This document shows positions 34,521 to 47,640 of a stretch of 64,000 nt of DNA, in pieces; position 1 is the first letter of the stretch, and each line of letters starts with the position of its first letter. Origin of the DNA: Phoronis australis (lineage: Eukaryota; Phoronida; Phoronidae); contig NMRA01000072.1 in NCBI GenBank assembly GCA_002633005.1, forward strand, positions 859,957 through 923,956, written 5' to 3'. Under the pieces are notes generated by a model. The model was not told where the DNA came from, did no database searches, and saw nothing but the letters and a program-made list of their open reading frames with translations. A program made the position numbers and the translations under genes.

Positions 34521-37136
34521 TTCAAAAACATTTTTTTGCATCTTGTACACTGAAACAATCATGATTATTGATCCCGATACAAAAGTCCCTAAAGTTGCGT
34601 GTCCTTGCATTGTCTAACTGTAATTGTGGAAAATTTTAAGCGAAATCACAAGAAAAGTCAAGAACACTGGCAGTGACCATGGCCAAAACATGTTTTTGGA
34701 AACAATTCAAAACTTCGTGAAAACTAGTGAATTCCAAACAATTCAAAACTACCCAAATATACTAAGGACTCAACAACTTATCGACAAGTATGTATATTTA
34801 CCAATAATTTGATAAACTATAAATTTAACTCTGAAAAGTACACATTTCATTTTCTGACAGTGGAAAGCCTAGAAAATTTGATTTTAGACTTTATGCTACT
34901 TTCTACTAAATTGTTTCACCTGACAATGTCTTTTTAATAAAATTAAACAAAACAGAAAACGATATTCGTACCAAAGCAACAGTATCAATAACATGATCAA
35001 ATTTCTTTTGATAATTTTTAAAACCATCGTTTTGTTTAATACAACTTATTGAGTTTTTTTTAAAAAATTCCTAAAAGTTTCACTTTTGTTTTCCATTCAA
35101 GAAGACAATTCCTAATAACGTTTTGGAGAACAGGCACAGTATCTTAAAAGTTTCACTTGAATGTGATCAGATATCTCTGAGGTACAAATTTGGACATTTT
35201 TCTAGGGTCTTATGGGATATGGTAAAATATGGTAAAATCTCACTAATTATTTACAAAAATAATTTCCAAATTTGTTGTTTTCTTCATATTTCAAAGGCTT
35301 CTAACAGTGTTGTGAATTGCCAGTTTTTTAAAACATTGTCCAACGACAGTTTTGGTATAAAACTTAAGACTGATCAAGCCTTTATTTTGCACTATTTTTC
35401 TTTAATGAAAAAATGAATACATAAAATTTTACGTGTACGCCATATACCTTAGTGGCCTCAGTGGGTGAGAGTTTACCCTACTCTGTTACCATCATGGCAT
35501 AGCAAGTAGTGCCATACAGATGCAGAGGGGGTCCAGGGTAGAGGTGGTTTATCCAGCATTTCAAAACTAGGGTGTACAAAATGGGTTGCCCAATTTCAAA
35601 GGGAATCCACAACCAATGAGTGTAACTCCCATTTCTATGAGCCCAACTTAAATTGCTGATATAGCGGAGCACGTTACTGTGGAGACATGGGTCTGCAATA
35701 AAGTTTATCGTATCATACAACTTTTTTTATTCTGGACTAGCCAATGAGCTCCCAGAGCTGCTGTTAGTAAGTTAAATGAGACACCGATGTTCACTGGCTT
35801 ACATTCTTAGGGCATCAAAATGCTGAACAGCGTCTTAATTCTTGTTACGAACACGACTCGGTGTGAGAACTATGGCAAAAATTCTCCATTTTAGGATATT
35901 GGAATTTTAATTATTTTGCTCAAGGTTTGAAGAATTTGTACCAAATTTTAGAAATAGGCAATATTAGCTGTCCTAAATTCAAGAATTATAATCAACGACA
36001 AATAATTATTCAACTCATGTTACACACTTTGGGAACGCAAGAAAGCGCTGCCTCAAAAAGTGGCTAATTTCAAGGATTTTATGAACTACCAAGTCCAGAC
36101 TCAGGTGTTACGACAGGCAGTGTCCCAACATTTGAAATATGAACGCCAAAAATCCCCGTGTCCCAATTTTCAGAATCAAGAAAAGACAATTTTACTATGA
36201 ATTTCCATTTTCCAAATTCTAGAGACTGTTCCAATACCCTAGTCCAATAAAGAAATAGTTTACAACTTGCTTCCAAGGAAAGGACATTTTGTTGTGGGGT
36301 TTTCTAGTGAATGGTAGAACAGAGGTGAATTATAGGTGAACGGGTACCATGTGTGTGGGCTAACCCAGTTTTAAATGATTAATGTCCAAATATGACATGT
36401 TTATAATAAGTTACAGACATTGCAACGTTTTGGATCATTAAAAAACATTAGCAAACTTACAACACCCCAGACACTCTGGGATCACGTTGACATTTTATGT
36501 TCAAATGGGCTTAAAATGTGATTGTAAGCAAACTGAGTATAAGGAGTACCAATTTCCATTATCTTTGGAATAAGACCTATGATTTATGGATGAATTTTAC
36601 CCCCTGTTCATTTGTTCTGAAAGAACTGGAATTCACTGCTTTGTCTACTCAAGTTACACATACTAGCTGATTGAAGCGCACCACTTTAGTCTCATCTGGA
36701 GCCAAGAACGCAATGTATATCCTCTAGAAGAGGATACTTGAGCCAGGTTTTATAATTCAAAAATCAACATTTAAGGTACATACACCAGCTTAAAGCTTCA
36801 AGTGTTTCGTTAAATATTTCAAGATGACGTGTGTTGAAGTAAGTATTCTACAACTGACCAGTGACATATTTTAAGTGCAAAATCGGGAATAAACCTAAAT
36901 TTTCGCAACATATTTGAAGACAACTGCTGCAAATAATGTTGCCACGATACCAACAAAGAAATGACATAATACAGAGTTCTCCAACACGATTTCAAGCTCA
37001 TGACTCTTAAAGCCCTTTCTCATTCAGTTAACTCCGCTACTATCAAAGCTTCAATTTTAACAGTGGTTTACCGTTCCCATCAGTTTTAGAGTTATTCAGA
37101 CAACTACTTCAGCAGAGTTACCACAAGGTGGCAGAG
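34521..37136. other. Non-coding, nothing recognisable
   Basis: No exon or repeat was identified; open frames are short and lack domains. Confidence 0.35.
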
Positions 37137-37138
37137 TA

Positions 37139-38129
37139 CCGTAATCGTTCGGGTTAACGCCCATGCTCAGTTAACCGCCCATCCCCGACTTTAAGTGGAT
37201 TTTCGATTTAACCGCCCACTGCACGGTTAAGCGCCCCCCTATGATTTTTGAAGATTTCCAGTTAAGCGCCCACCTCTCGGTTAAGCGCCCATCCCCGACT
37301 TTTAAAGAATGAAGTTTTAGCGCCTAGTGCTAAGGAAACGCGCGATTCCCCGACTTTTAGAAAAAGATCGATGATCACAATGAGTGCAACGACGCCGGGA
37401 CTCCGAGACGTTGGTATAGCAATCTGAATTGCAATACAGGTAACGAGTTATTGTCTTGGTTCATGAACTCACTTCAAATATAATACTTGAACCTTTTTGA
37501 CACTTTATTTTCTTCCCTTGTTTGCAAAGTTTAAGAACGCCGCCGGCGTCAAAATCTCCGCTTTCAGCGACTTTGTCTGCCGCGCTGAGTTTCCGTCTGC
37601 AGTGCACTAGATAAAACATATATTCGAAAAAATCAGGCCAGAGAAATGTGACAGTGGTTTTGCCAACCCTCCAAAATCTATTAAGGTGGGAAGCTCTCGC
37701 ATTTTGAACAAATCTCACAACTCACGGAAAGATGTCAAATTCTCAATATTTTGATGAATATAACTGCCGGGTTGTAGCGGATGTGGGGCGACTGAAGGGA
37801 CAGTACAAGTGCCTTACTGGGTTACCGATTTCGTTGCTGCCTGTCGATTTCTGAATTCAAACGTTGGCAATAATGTATGTTTGAGTATGATCTTGAAGTA
37901 ATAAAAAACGGCTAGTCAAATTTTGTTTTTCGCTTATTGCATCTCAGTCAAACTGGTTAGCAGATTTAACTAATGTCGCTGGCTGTTCTTTACTATTTTT
38001 TGCGTCAGCCCCCATGTAAGCGTGACTGTGATTTTCGATTTAACCGCCCACTGCTCGGTTAACCGCCCTCCCCCGATTTTTTGAATTCACCAATTTAACC
38101 GCCCAGGGCGTTAACCCGAACGATTACGG
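37139..38129. mobile_element. 991-bp DNA transposon, TA target site, subterminal GTTAANCGCCC repeats
   Basis: The ends are perfect 24-base inverted repeats (left starts CCGTAATCGTTCGGG; right ends CCCGAACGATTACGG). Both are flanked by TA (37137-37138 and 38130-38131), the target duplication of Tc1/mariner/pogo-type elements. Inside each end are several copies of GTTAANCGCCCA (TTAACCGCCC, TTAAGCGCCC), probably transposase-binding repeats. The middle is GC-richer than the surroundings. An 85-codon frame on the minus strand (37718-37461) shows no transposase motif that I recognise, so the element is non-autonomous. Confidence 0.75.
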
Positions 38130-38544
38130 TATATATATTTACTGACACCACACTCATCCAGGTGACACTTTTCACCTCATGTTTACAATAGCACAAGATA
38201 TACCATATGAATGGATGAATTAAGTAGTTAATATATAATGTTCAGACCTGTGCATAACCAGAATTAATGAGAGGGCTTTACATTCATATTTTGGGAAGTG
38301 CAAAACTGACTGAGTGCAAATCAGGTGAGTGTTCAAGAAGTTGCCACCAAGTACATATTCTCGTATGAAACAAGAAAGGGAGAAACTAGAATGATTATTG
38401 TCAGAAAGTGACAATAATGATTATGGGCGAGTGAGACTTTTGGAAAGTTTACAACCTTTCAGGTGGCTTGCGCACCACAGCAGAATTATACAAGAAAATA
38501 ACAATGTAGATCATGCTACATGTTGAATGATATTAAACATCATT

Positions 38545-39640
38545 TGTAGAATGTGACCCTTTATTATGAGCCTCAGAAGCGAAATAAATGTGAAGTCCAT
38601 AAAGGTGTTGTTAATGCTGAGAATCACAGTGTCTAACTGTTGACAAGTTAGAATACACGGTGAATGAAAGTCATGTTTTCAAAAAAAAAATGTCCCAGCA
38701 AATAACATGTTTGGAAAAAAAACGCCTTCCATGCGAAACAGAATTCGGCGAAAAGAGATGGTAAAAAATTAGGTGACCTTTGCCCTAATTAACCCTTTTC
38801 GTTGCATTATGAGCCCTTGCGGTGGAATTATGGTTAAGTCCCTGAAAAGTGTGGTTAAAGTTGAGAATCACAGTAGTCTAACAAGTTGAAAGAAAAGGTC
38901 AATTTTCAGAAGGAAAATACACTCAATGACACTATGATTGCACTTTGGAATTGGAACTGAATTACATGTATCAATCACATGTGTAAATCTGAAGTGTTTA
39001 GCTCAAAATTTAAGATTGCACTTAATGGCCTTTGACTTATTTTATCTGATTGGATGGCCTGATAGCTTAGAAAAGTACTGTATTTGATTGGCATGTACGC
39101 TCACATCTGTGAGCCGAAATTGAAGAACATTCCTTGAAAAATGTAGGAGAAAGAACATTTTGAAAATTAGACGACTTTTGTACTAATTGACCCTTTCTGG
39201 AGCATTTCAACCCCTTTTAGTAGAATTAGTGCGAAGTCCCGGAAAAGTGTATGAATCAGTTGTTGTCTAACTGATGACACCTCAGAATAAGTGATGAATG
39301 AAATGTCAAAATTTCAGAAGAAAAATACACCTAAAGACCTCATGGTTGCATGAAATGACCTGAAACATTGGAATTGGAACTCAATTACATGTACCAATCA
39401 GATATGTGAATTTGAAGTGTCTAGCTCAAAATCTTAATTTCCACTCAATTACCTTTGACCTATTTAATCTGATTGGATGATCCAACTACTTAGAAAAGTA
39501 AAGGATTTGATTGGCATGCAGACTTACACCTGTACATTGAAATTCCTTGAAAAATGTAGGAGAAATTTTATATTTTAAAAGTTAAATGACCTTTGCACCT
39601 TCCGGTGCATTATGAGTCAAAAATTTATTTCATAAAATTC
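38545..39640. repeat. Tandem repeat, ~400-bp unit, about 2.7 copies
   Basis: The box GCATTATGAGCCCTTGCGG with following GAAGTCC and GTGTGGTTAAAGTTGAGAAT recurs near 38560, 38810, 39205 and 39610. The segment GGAATTGGAACTGAATTACA ... TTTGATTGGCATGTACGCTC occurs at about 38950 and 39370. Units are diverged and non-coding. The spacing of the first box pair is shorter (about 250), so one unit is truncated. Confidence 0.6.
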
Positions 39641-42600
39641 ATGGATGGCTCAAAAGTACTTGGAAAGTTTCAAAGTTGATACTTGAGTCGTTTGAGAGAT
39701 ATTAAGCTCTGGAATAGGTCGGAAAGAATAAGAAAAAGATAAAAAGCTGAGAATAACAAGACTCCGTGCTGGTATGCACAGAGAAAATATTATTTTTACA
39801 TAAAATTTTAGATGTGCAAACTGAGGTGAATAAGCTAAATAAGTGGAGAACTACCGTACATACTGTTAGTTGCATATTTCCGGGTAGAATCACTTTAAAG
39901 TATTTTTAAAGGGACAGTATCAGTTTTGCAGTTGAAAAACGCATTTTGGGGATCAATAGAATAGATCTCTTGAAGTTATCAGCTTTAACCAGAGCTATGT
40001 AAGAACAAAATCCATTGCATTTTTTGTTATTTCATTAAAAATCACCATTTCTCATTGTTGTCTGTCAGTCATTCTCTGAAACCAAGGCCGGTGACTTTTA
40101 ATACTGTCATTTATCCAGTGGGATTTAGCTCCGCCCGGGGGTTGCAGAGACTGAGCTCAAAACATCACTTTTCTTGTCAATAATATCCCTTTGAGTTTGT
40201 GAAATGTTTTCCATATCAGAAACAATGCTATTGTGATCATAATACAATACAGCTTCTTTCGCCTACCTTATGACTGTTTATAATTTATTTTCTGTTGCCT
40301 AGTCTATTGTCAATCATACTTGTGACATTGGGGTTGCTAGGCAGCCATATGAAATCATTCTTGTGAAAATTAAAGAAATATGTCACAGCTCGCTTAATTT
40401 ATGTATCGCATGAACGAACAACAGACCTGAAATCATTTCAAGATTTTTTGTATTAAACAAACTGATCTCTTGAATAGACTAATAGAAAACGCCTGTTCAA
40501 ACGTTCACTTCATTGTTTGCAACTGACATGACCATGAACACAGGTGTTTGTTATAGATAATAATTAGTGGTCGAGAAATTACTAAGATGAAGAGAAAGAT
40601 TTGTTAAATATTCTTAGATTGAAATTTGTATGGGTATTATTGTATTAAAGTTACCACATCACAGAATAAAAACCCACCAGAGTTTATTTTTATAATCATA
40701 AATGACAATAAATGTTTAATAAATAGGCTTAAGTACACAGAAATTTTTATTCAATCTTGTTCTAAGTAGTATTTTTAAAAGGTAATAGTTGAAACAAATC
40801 TTTTATAGGTAACTAAAAACTATAGCAAGCTGCAAAACATCTGAGGAAGACAGTACCAAACCTTTGAATCATGGGAAAAATAAATAACTTTCTTTTATTA
40901 ATTGAACCAATGTTATTTTCAACAATACCCATCAATAAAGGCAATTCGTCTCTGTGTAATTATTCAAGCAACGTAATTTAATACCCAAAAATATTCTTTC
41001 CACGCGCTCTATTAATCCATCTTCGGTACCTTTGCGTCGTCAAGGGAGTACGAGTTATAAAATTACACATTGGTTAACAAGTTTAATATCCATGAAAATT
41101 GTTCAGTTAAGAGAATTGACCATCTTTGAGAGACTCGCAGGAACTAAATATTACAGTAATTCATTTAGGTCTGACTCGAGGATAGATGGCGGAGTTAAGC
41201 GAGAACGCAACAAAACCTTGTATTACCAATGTGACCTTCGCCGCATGATAATAGTCTAATTGTGTTGAGCGTATAATCAAATACATTTGTATTTATTAAA
41301 GGCGATTAGGAGGCTGACCCTCACACATTCAGAAGATCGGAAATCCGCAGAGTTTTGAACAGATCACATCCAATCTAAAGACCATCTTTCTTATGAAAGA
41401 GCTCATCAAAAATTCAAGACAATGAGATATTTATTAGATAATTGTTTCTGAGTAGAGAAAAAAGATGTTGAAGGCAGAAGAACGTGCAAGAGATGAGGCA
41501 TTGGTCTAAAGGAAGAGCAATCAATTTTACTTTAATTCTGATCAGCAAAGCCACATCTTAGAAAAAGCAATTCATCATGTCAAGCATGAACATTATCTTG
41601 GAAGATGATTTAAACAGTACATCTTAAATATAAAGCTAAGGGAATAGATCTGCAGGATAAGTAACCACGTTGTATTTCTTAACAACAGGATGGCAGATAT
41701 TGTACGCACCCTAAAGTTATGGTATTTGCCTTTCTGCTGTCAGTGAGCTAGCTACGATCACAACTCGGCTCACCAGAATAGTCTCAAACGTACTTTCTTT
41801 AATTGATATCGTGTCCTCGCAGAATACTAATATTTATAAATGCCTGCACATGTGGCCTGAAAACCACTGAATTAGCTTAAAACACAACCGGTACATATTA
41901 ATATTAATAACATTACCACAGCACAGCAAATGGACTTTCTAACTGTCTGGCCACCAGGAGGCAGCTGTGGTACTGGTACTCAGTACCATACCTGAGTAAC
42001 TAGAGGCCATGGTAAATGTTTAACGACACATGACGAAATTCACGCTCAGCACTAGATTTCTCAAAATGTTATTTCTAATTAATAAACGGTAAATGACTTT
42101 TATCATGAACATTATCTGAATATTCAACAAATTGCTATTTCTTGCGATTTTAAATGAACTCTCATTTGTAAATTTTTAAATACAAAAACAAAACTGACAG
42201 CAAAATTTAATTCCCTACATCTTTAAAACAATAAACTACTTATAACCTCTGCAAAAGAAATGAGAGATCTGCTGAGAAAATACCTTCCAATATCTATAAA
42301 GATTAATTATCGCTATCTTTGTTTTTGCCTACCATGATAGGAAGTTTAATCAAAGGGGATCTAGAGCCCAGGCCACTATCAGAGAATCGCATTAATAATC
42401 ATATATATTTTTACAAATTCCGATAGTCTCCAATCTGGTCTGCCTAGTATTTAAGAAGTGTGCAAACATCGCACAAGCCCATATGCAGGTAACAGCTATC
42501 TACCTTTATGGCAACAGTTATTAATTTCAGATAAGACTTTGTGGGCCCCGTTGATTTGCCATCAATATGCACTAATCTGTCACCGTTTATCTGCTAGTCA

Positions 42601-44040
42601 TACCAAAAATGAATATGCTAAGTAAACAACAACGATAGAGACTGACTGAAATATATATATTTGGGTGGTAACAAAAAGGCAATATGCATTAACCAGAGAT
42701 AAGGTGTGTATTACAGAGGTCGTTAAAAGCATAATGTGGACACTGTTCAGATTAACTTCTTTTTAAACTTAAAACTTTAGACTTTAGCCACATCTTCTGT
42801 TTCCGATAAAATTTTGCTCTCTTCCAAGACATATTTAGGTGAACAGGAGCAGGCTGGCCACTGGTACGATTTAAAAAGTGCATCTACAATCTGTAGTTCA
42901 GAATTAAAACTCATGTACCTGGTCTCAGCAATTCAAAAACATGATACTAAATATATAAATAACCATTATCTTGTAGAGCCGAATGAAGCAGGGGGATAGG
43001 TGAGCGGAAGGTAAAGTTTGAAGACATTGAATGCAATATGTGTATAACCTCCAATAATATTTACCTTCCTACAGACCTGTCTGGTGTTTGTTGTGAAATC
43101 AGAAAACAAACAATGATTCTGAACACAACAAATATTTCCAGTCATATTTCAGTATAGCTCCTAGGGACAAATAAATCTATATAGGAAGAACACACCTTGT
43201 ATTTCTATGCATGTGTAATAGGTCTGTCCTGACATAGCACATCGTTACGTTTATTCTAAAGTATTTGCCCACAATGCAACATGCACCAAGCACCTGCCTG
43301 TCCGGAACATGTTGCCAGGTATTTTCATAGCCTCATATTTCCCCTTGGAGGTGGATATTATCTGTGCAAGTGCTGACTTCAGTCACTTGGCAAGTCACTT
43401 AACTTTCACTTTGGAGAATCAATTGCTGTATGACTTAAGTCCGCACATTTGCAAACAGCATTCATCTCCGAGGGGAAATTTGAGGATATGAAAATATCTG
43501 AGGTGTTCAAAATGACACTCGTCCCCCTGCTTCAAATGAAATTGTACAAGTCAATATCTCATATCCTCATTATTGTTAAGTCATCATTATAATGTAGCAA
43601 AATGTGTATTGTTATAAACTGAGTGGCAATATTGACAAAAACTTGGCAATTAGGACAAATATCAATTCTGGATGTTTTTCCCTAGTCAATAAACTCAACG
43701 GGTCTGTGCCCCACATTTTGAAAAGTAGGTCAGTCATGATTTTTCTACCTCCGAAAAGAAGAGTGTTCAATAAAGGACAGCTGATTTGTGCAAAGCCAAT
43801 AACAAACATTTTGGTGGAATCTGTCGATGACATTTACAAAATCCAGTGCTGGCGCTCAGCAACATAGGGTATTTATAAGAAGGTGCAACATACATTTAAA
43901 AAACATGCAATTAAAAAGTGAAATCTAAATATCCTAATTAAAGGTTATGAACTGAACTTAAAAATTTCCTTGCCAAGTTATACATAGCATTGATTTTTGT
44001 GATATGATCGTTTAGTGAATAGGAAATTGTTGACAATACC
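39641..44040. other. Non-coding, nothing recognisable
   Basis: A+T-rich, with short open frames only. AAAGGGACAGTATCAGTTTT near 39910 looks like the end of an interspersed repeat, but no matching opposite end was found nearby. Confidence 0.35.
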
Positions 44041-44044
44041 AACA

Positions 44045-44360
44045 ATGCGCCAGCATCACCGACAATGCCGCCAGCATCAGCGACAATGCCACCAGCATCA
44101 GCGACAATGCTGCCAGCATCAGCGACAATGCCGCCAGCATCACCGACAATGCTGCCAGGATAACCAATTATGCTGCCAGGATCACCGACAATGCTGCCAA
44201 CATCACCAACAATGCTGCCAGTATTACCGACAATGCTGCCGGGATCACCGACAATGCTGCCAGCATCCCCAACAATGTTCCCAGCATAGCCGATAATGCT
44301 GCCAGCATAGCTGACAACGCTGCCAGGATAACCCACAATACTGCCACCATCACTGACAAG
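44045..44360. repeat. 21-bp minisatellite, ~15 units
   Basis: The unit is close to CAGCATCACCGACAATGCTGC, with single-base variation among units. Because 21 is a multiple of 3 and the unit has no stop in several frames, both strands are open. The minus strand reads a 7-residue repeat GDAGSIV (within the 154-codon frame 44402-43938) and the plus strand reads RQCCQHH-like repeats. No splice-flanked or domain-bearing extension is seen, so I treat it as a non-coding minisatellite. Confidence 0.8.
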
Positions 44361-45677
44361 TGGGACGGTGACACATAAAACACTGCTGTAACGCACAAAC
44401 AATGATCATAAAGCTGCAAAAATTGACAAAAGTGACTATAATGAAAACACCACCGAAAGCAACAATGCTACTTGACACCCATAACACCAATGGAGCCAAA
44501 GAAAATGAGAGTGCTGACACAAACAGCAATGCAGACAATGAAAATACCACTATTACCATCATCACCTTCAACGTCATCTTCATTCCCATAGTCATCATCA
44601 GATGTTATGACGAAATTCATAAGGAACAAGGGAAGACTTATACAGCATGGTGAACTGATAAGAAGGCAATGAATGATCAGTCACTAAAAGAATGGTCGTC
44701 AGAAAATCTCAAATTTTGTCCAGAATGTTAAGTTGCGGCAGAAACACATTCAGATAGCCCTTTACAAGATTTAACTAAACACCACATTTCAGAAGAATCC
44801 CTGAAAGGACCGAGGTGCCAAACATTTTAAACATGAAGTCCGATTTCGACGTTGAGCTTTTCTCAAGTTGTGTGAATTTCATGTCGGTCGGACAAGATTT
44901 GCAATCAGTATGGTGAGTATGTAAAAAAATTCATATCAAAGCAAAATACTTGCCAAAAATCTCATTTCCCAACTAACAACAAAGGAATTTATCACCATAC
45001 AGGATGATCTGCTAAGGCCCAAGAGTGTTATTTTACAGTAGAGTTGTGTAAACACGTGTGTTTGTTTTTTCTTGCACAATCATACATTGACTTCTTCTGT
45101 AACTCCTCACAAGACAGAGACAAAACACAGCTTCTATACCATAACATTAGTTGGTAGGCACAATAAAATGTACACATAATTGAATTTTGCAATGAGTACG
45201 ATAAAAATTCTCAAGTCTACACAATGTGGTCGACAAGTGGAATTTTATATTGCCAAATTTGTAAACATTTTAACTGCTGTAGATTAAGTGTTTCTTCATC
45301 ATTACCATGGTTTGTAAAGTTCACCTGGAAGAATTTTAATCACTTGAACCCACAAAGTTAGTACTTTAAAGATTGAAAATGGCAATTTTCGCTATCATTT
45401 TTGTCACAAATAGAATTTTTACCGCAAGTGCATCTCTTAGTGTAATGCAACAATAAATTGGCTTGTTCTGTAAACCTTCAAAAGACAGAGACAAAATGTA
45501 GCTTCAGCACCAAGACAATATTTGGTCGGCACAGTAAACAGGAATAGACAAACAACTGTAATAAATCTCTGACTGTCAAGGTTATGTAACAATGTTAGCA
45601 TTAAGGCAATCATATAAACCAGGATTTCACCATGTTTATCTGACATAAAGCAAAAATCAAGTTGGGGTTTTTACTCT
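44361..45677. other. Non-coding, nothing recognisable
   Basis: The first 250 bases are biased toward ACC/ATC-type triplets, like a decayed extension of the minisatellite; the rest is plain A+T-rich sequence. Confidence 0.35.
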
Positions 45678-45874
45678 CATAAAATCAGTCTCAGAATGTC
45701 CGTTACCGTGATAGGATTCTATTTTCGTTACCACAAAGGAGATCAAACCATCATCGATTCAAAAAACATTTCAGATTTAAGTACAACTGACTGACCGTAC
45801 CTTGCCTGTGATTTGAGTTGGAATCCAACATGGAATCCTATCGCAGTAAGGAATACATGAGACTGATTTTATGA
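45678..45874. mobile_element. ~197-bp MITE (family 3), copy a
   Basis: It starts TCATAAAATCAGTCTCAGAA and ends with the complement (GACTGATTTTATGA). Inward, TCCGTTACCGTGATAGGATT on the left faces GGAATCCTATCGCAGTAAGG on the right, giving inverted repeats of roughly 45 bases. A related copy is at 62848-63087 and a rearranged one at about 57765-57960. No coding capacity. The target duplication is unclear. Confidence 0.6.
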
Positions 45875-47429
45875 AAGTATGTAAAGTTTAATTCAATTTC
45901 TGTTTTTAACCATGCAGCTAAACAGGGCGAAATTAAGCTTTTAGAAATTCATAATATCACACGGAAATTTATTAAATTATATATTCACTCTTGGTACATC
46001 CTTGAAATTTTAATTGAATTCATAACTAGGTTTTAATTACAAGAGGTCAGAAGTAAAAAGATTAGCCAAGAAAGCGCTGGCTTATTAGTAAGACAACACC
46101 CTTTTTTCTAAGCGCCTACCACAATGACACATAATCTAAACATGATTCAGTGTACTTTTAGAAAACACAGCAATCAAAGAAAAACCTTTTTACATCGAGA
46201 TGAAGGAAACTAGTAATATTAATTGCCTTTCATCTTAAAACAACCAGCATAAGCATTCAACTTTTAATATGAATTCTAAATCTCATTCAAGGACATCAAA
46301 CGTATTAAAATTATAGTGAAAAGACGTGAACCACCATTAGCAATAAAATGTCACTTGTTTTAGCAGCGGTTTAAAACACCTCTCTACAAAGACAACAATA
46401 TCTAGTGCTCGAATGAAACAGCAAATCAATACATGTGTCCTGCTGAGAGCTCAAATTAATTTCACATATTAATAAACATCAGAATTTATCAAAAGAAATT
46501 GCAATGTCAGACATCCATCAGCCACGAACTAAATGGATTTCCACTGCCAGAGAGCGTGTACATGTAAAATCTTCAATTTCACTCTGACACATCTCTCTGG
46601 CATATTATTCATACAATGTCAATGACTGTCCACTCCAAATACTAATATCATAACGTGCATTCATCATTTAACAAGGCTACATTATGTTGACGGACATAAA
46701 TATTTTCTCATGGCATTTTGAAAGGTAAAATCGAACGATAAATATATTAAGTAAATATTCCTAGCACAATGGAACACTTTCTTTTATCATTTTCACAAAA
46801 TCATATTTGACTAAGATGGGTTAAGGTGAGCTGTTTGTCAAGCAAAATGTGTTAAGGTGCAACAAAGAAACGCAGATTTGGATTCACCATTCCATATCTA
46901 AATCCCACAGTGAAAGTATGTACACAGAACTTGATGGCTCAGTCAACAAAACTCAGTGTTTGATCAAAATTTGTATTTACTTATTATTCGTTAGGACATT
47001 GTTGTGCCAAGCAGTTATCAACGCAGTAACATCAGCTAACTAGAAATCTCTGTGTTTGATCAAAATTGTATTTACTAACCTCATTGTGAACACTTTGTTT
47101 GCGAACAAGAGCCAGATATTAATGGATTTATTTGGACCATGCCTTCTGTCAAATTCTGTTACATTTGACATACAGGCTCTGTGCACTTTTGACCTTCACT
47201 GTCAGAAACAATGGAAACTTAAAAAAGAATAAAATATCCCTTCATTAAAATTTAGATTTGGATCAAAGGCACACTCTGATTAAAAAGATTTAACAGTAGA
47301 CTTTCATCTATTGTTCGACATTTCAAAAAATTAATCTCTCCACGAGAGGATTCAAAGAAATACACACATTAGGAGTTCTAAAAAAATGTGCAAAAAGGAA
47401 TATTACAAGTCCACTGGTGTAAGGGACTC
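45875..47429. other. Non-coding, mostly repeat-free
   Basis: No exon seen. The part around 46430-46740 has mixed composition and no repeats, with several ATTA/TTAAT cores, and could be a conserved element of the SALL landscape; this is a guess from texture only. Confidence 0.25.
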
Positions 47430-47439
47430 TGCTTACTCT

Positions 47440-47640
47440 TTTCATATTGGTGCTTTGAGCATTTTCGAAAAGGGTCTACCCGACATCATGCTTATTGAGG
47501 GTTTTACATAGCATTTTCATTATCAGACTCTACGTATCTTTTTCACAAAGGGATCTATACACTTCTTTATGAAGGGGCTCTTCACATCATTTTCATCAAG
47601 GAGTTTTGGGTATCACTTCTGTTGAAGTTACCCATTCTTT
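47440..47640. repeat. Degenerate ~26-bp minisatellite
   Basis: Successive segments such as AAAGGGATCTATACACTTCT, AAGGGGCTCTTCACATCATT and AAGGAGTTTTGGGTATCACT share an AAGGR ... YCAT-TTTCAT pattern with spacing of about 26-30 bases. The array is strongly diverged. Confidence 0.35.

Noticed and set aside
37139-37200. CENP-B box in the transposon end
   Set aside because: Only TTCG-N4-A matches; the CGGG half is absent.
43938-44402. 154-codon repeat protein
   Set aside because: The frame is a by-product of a 21-bp minisatellite; the opposite strand is equally open and no gene context exists.
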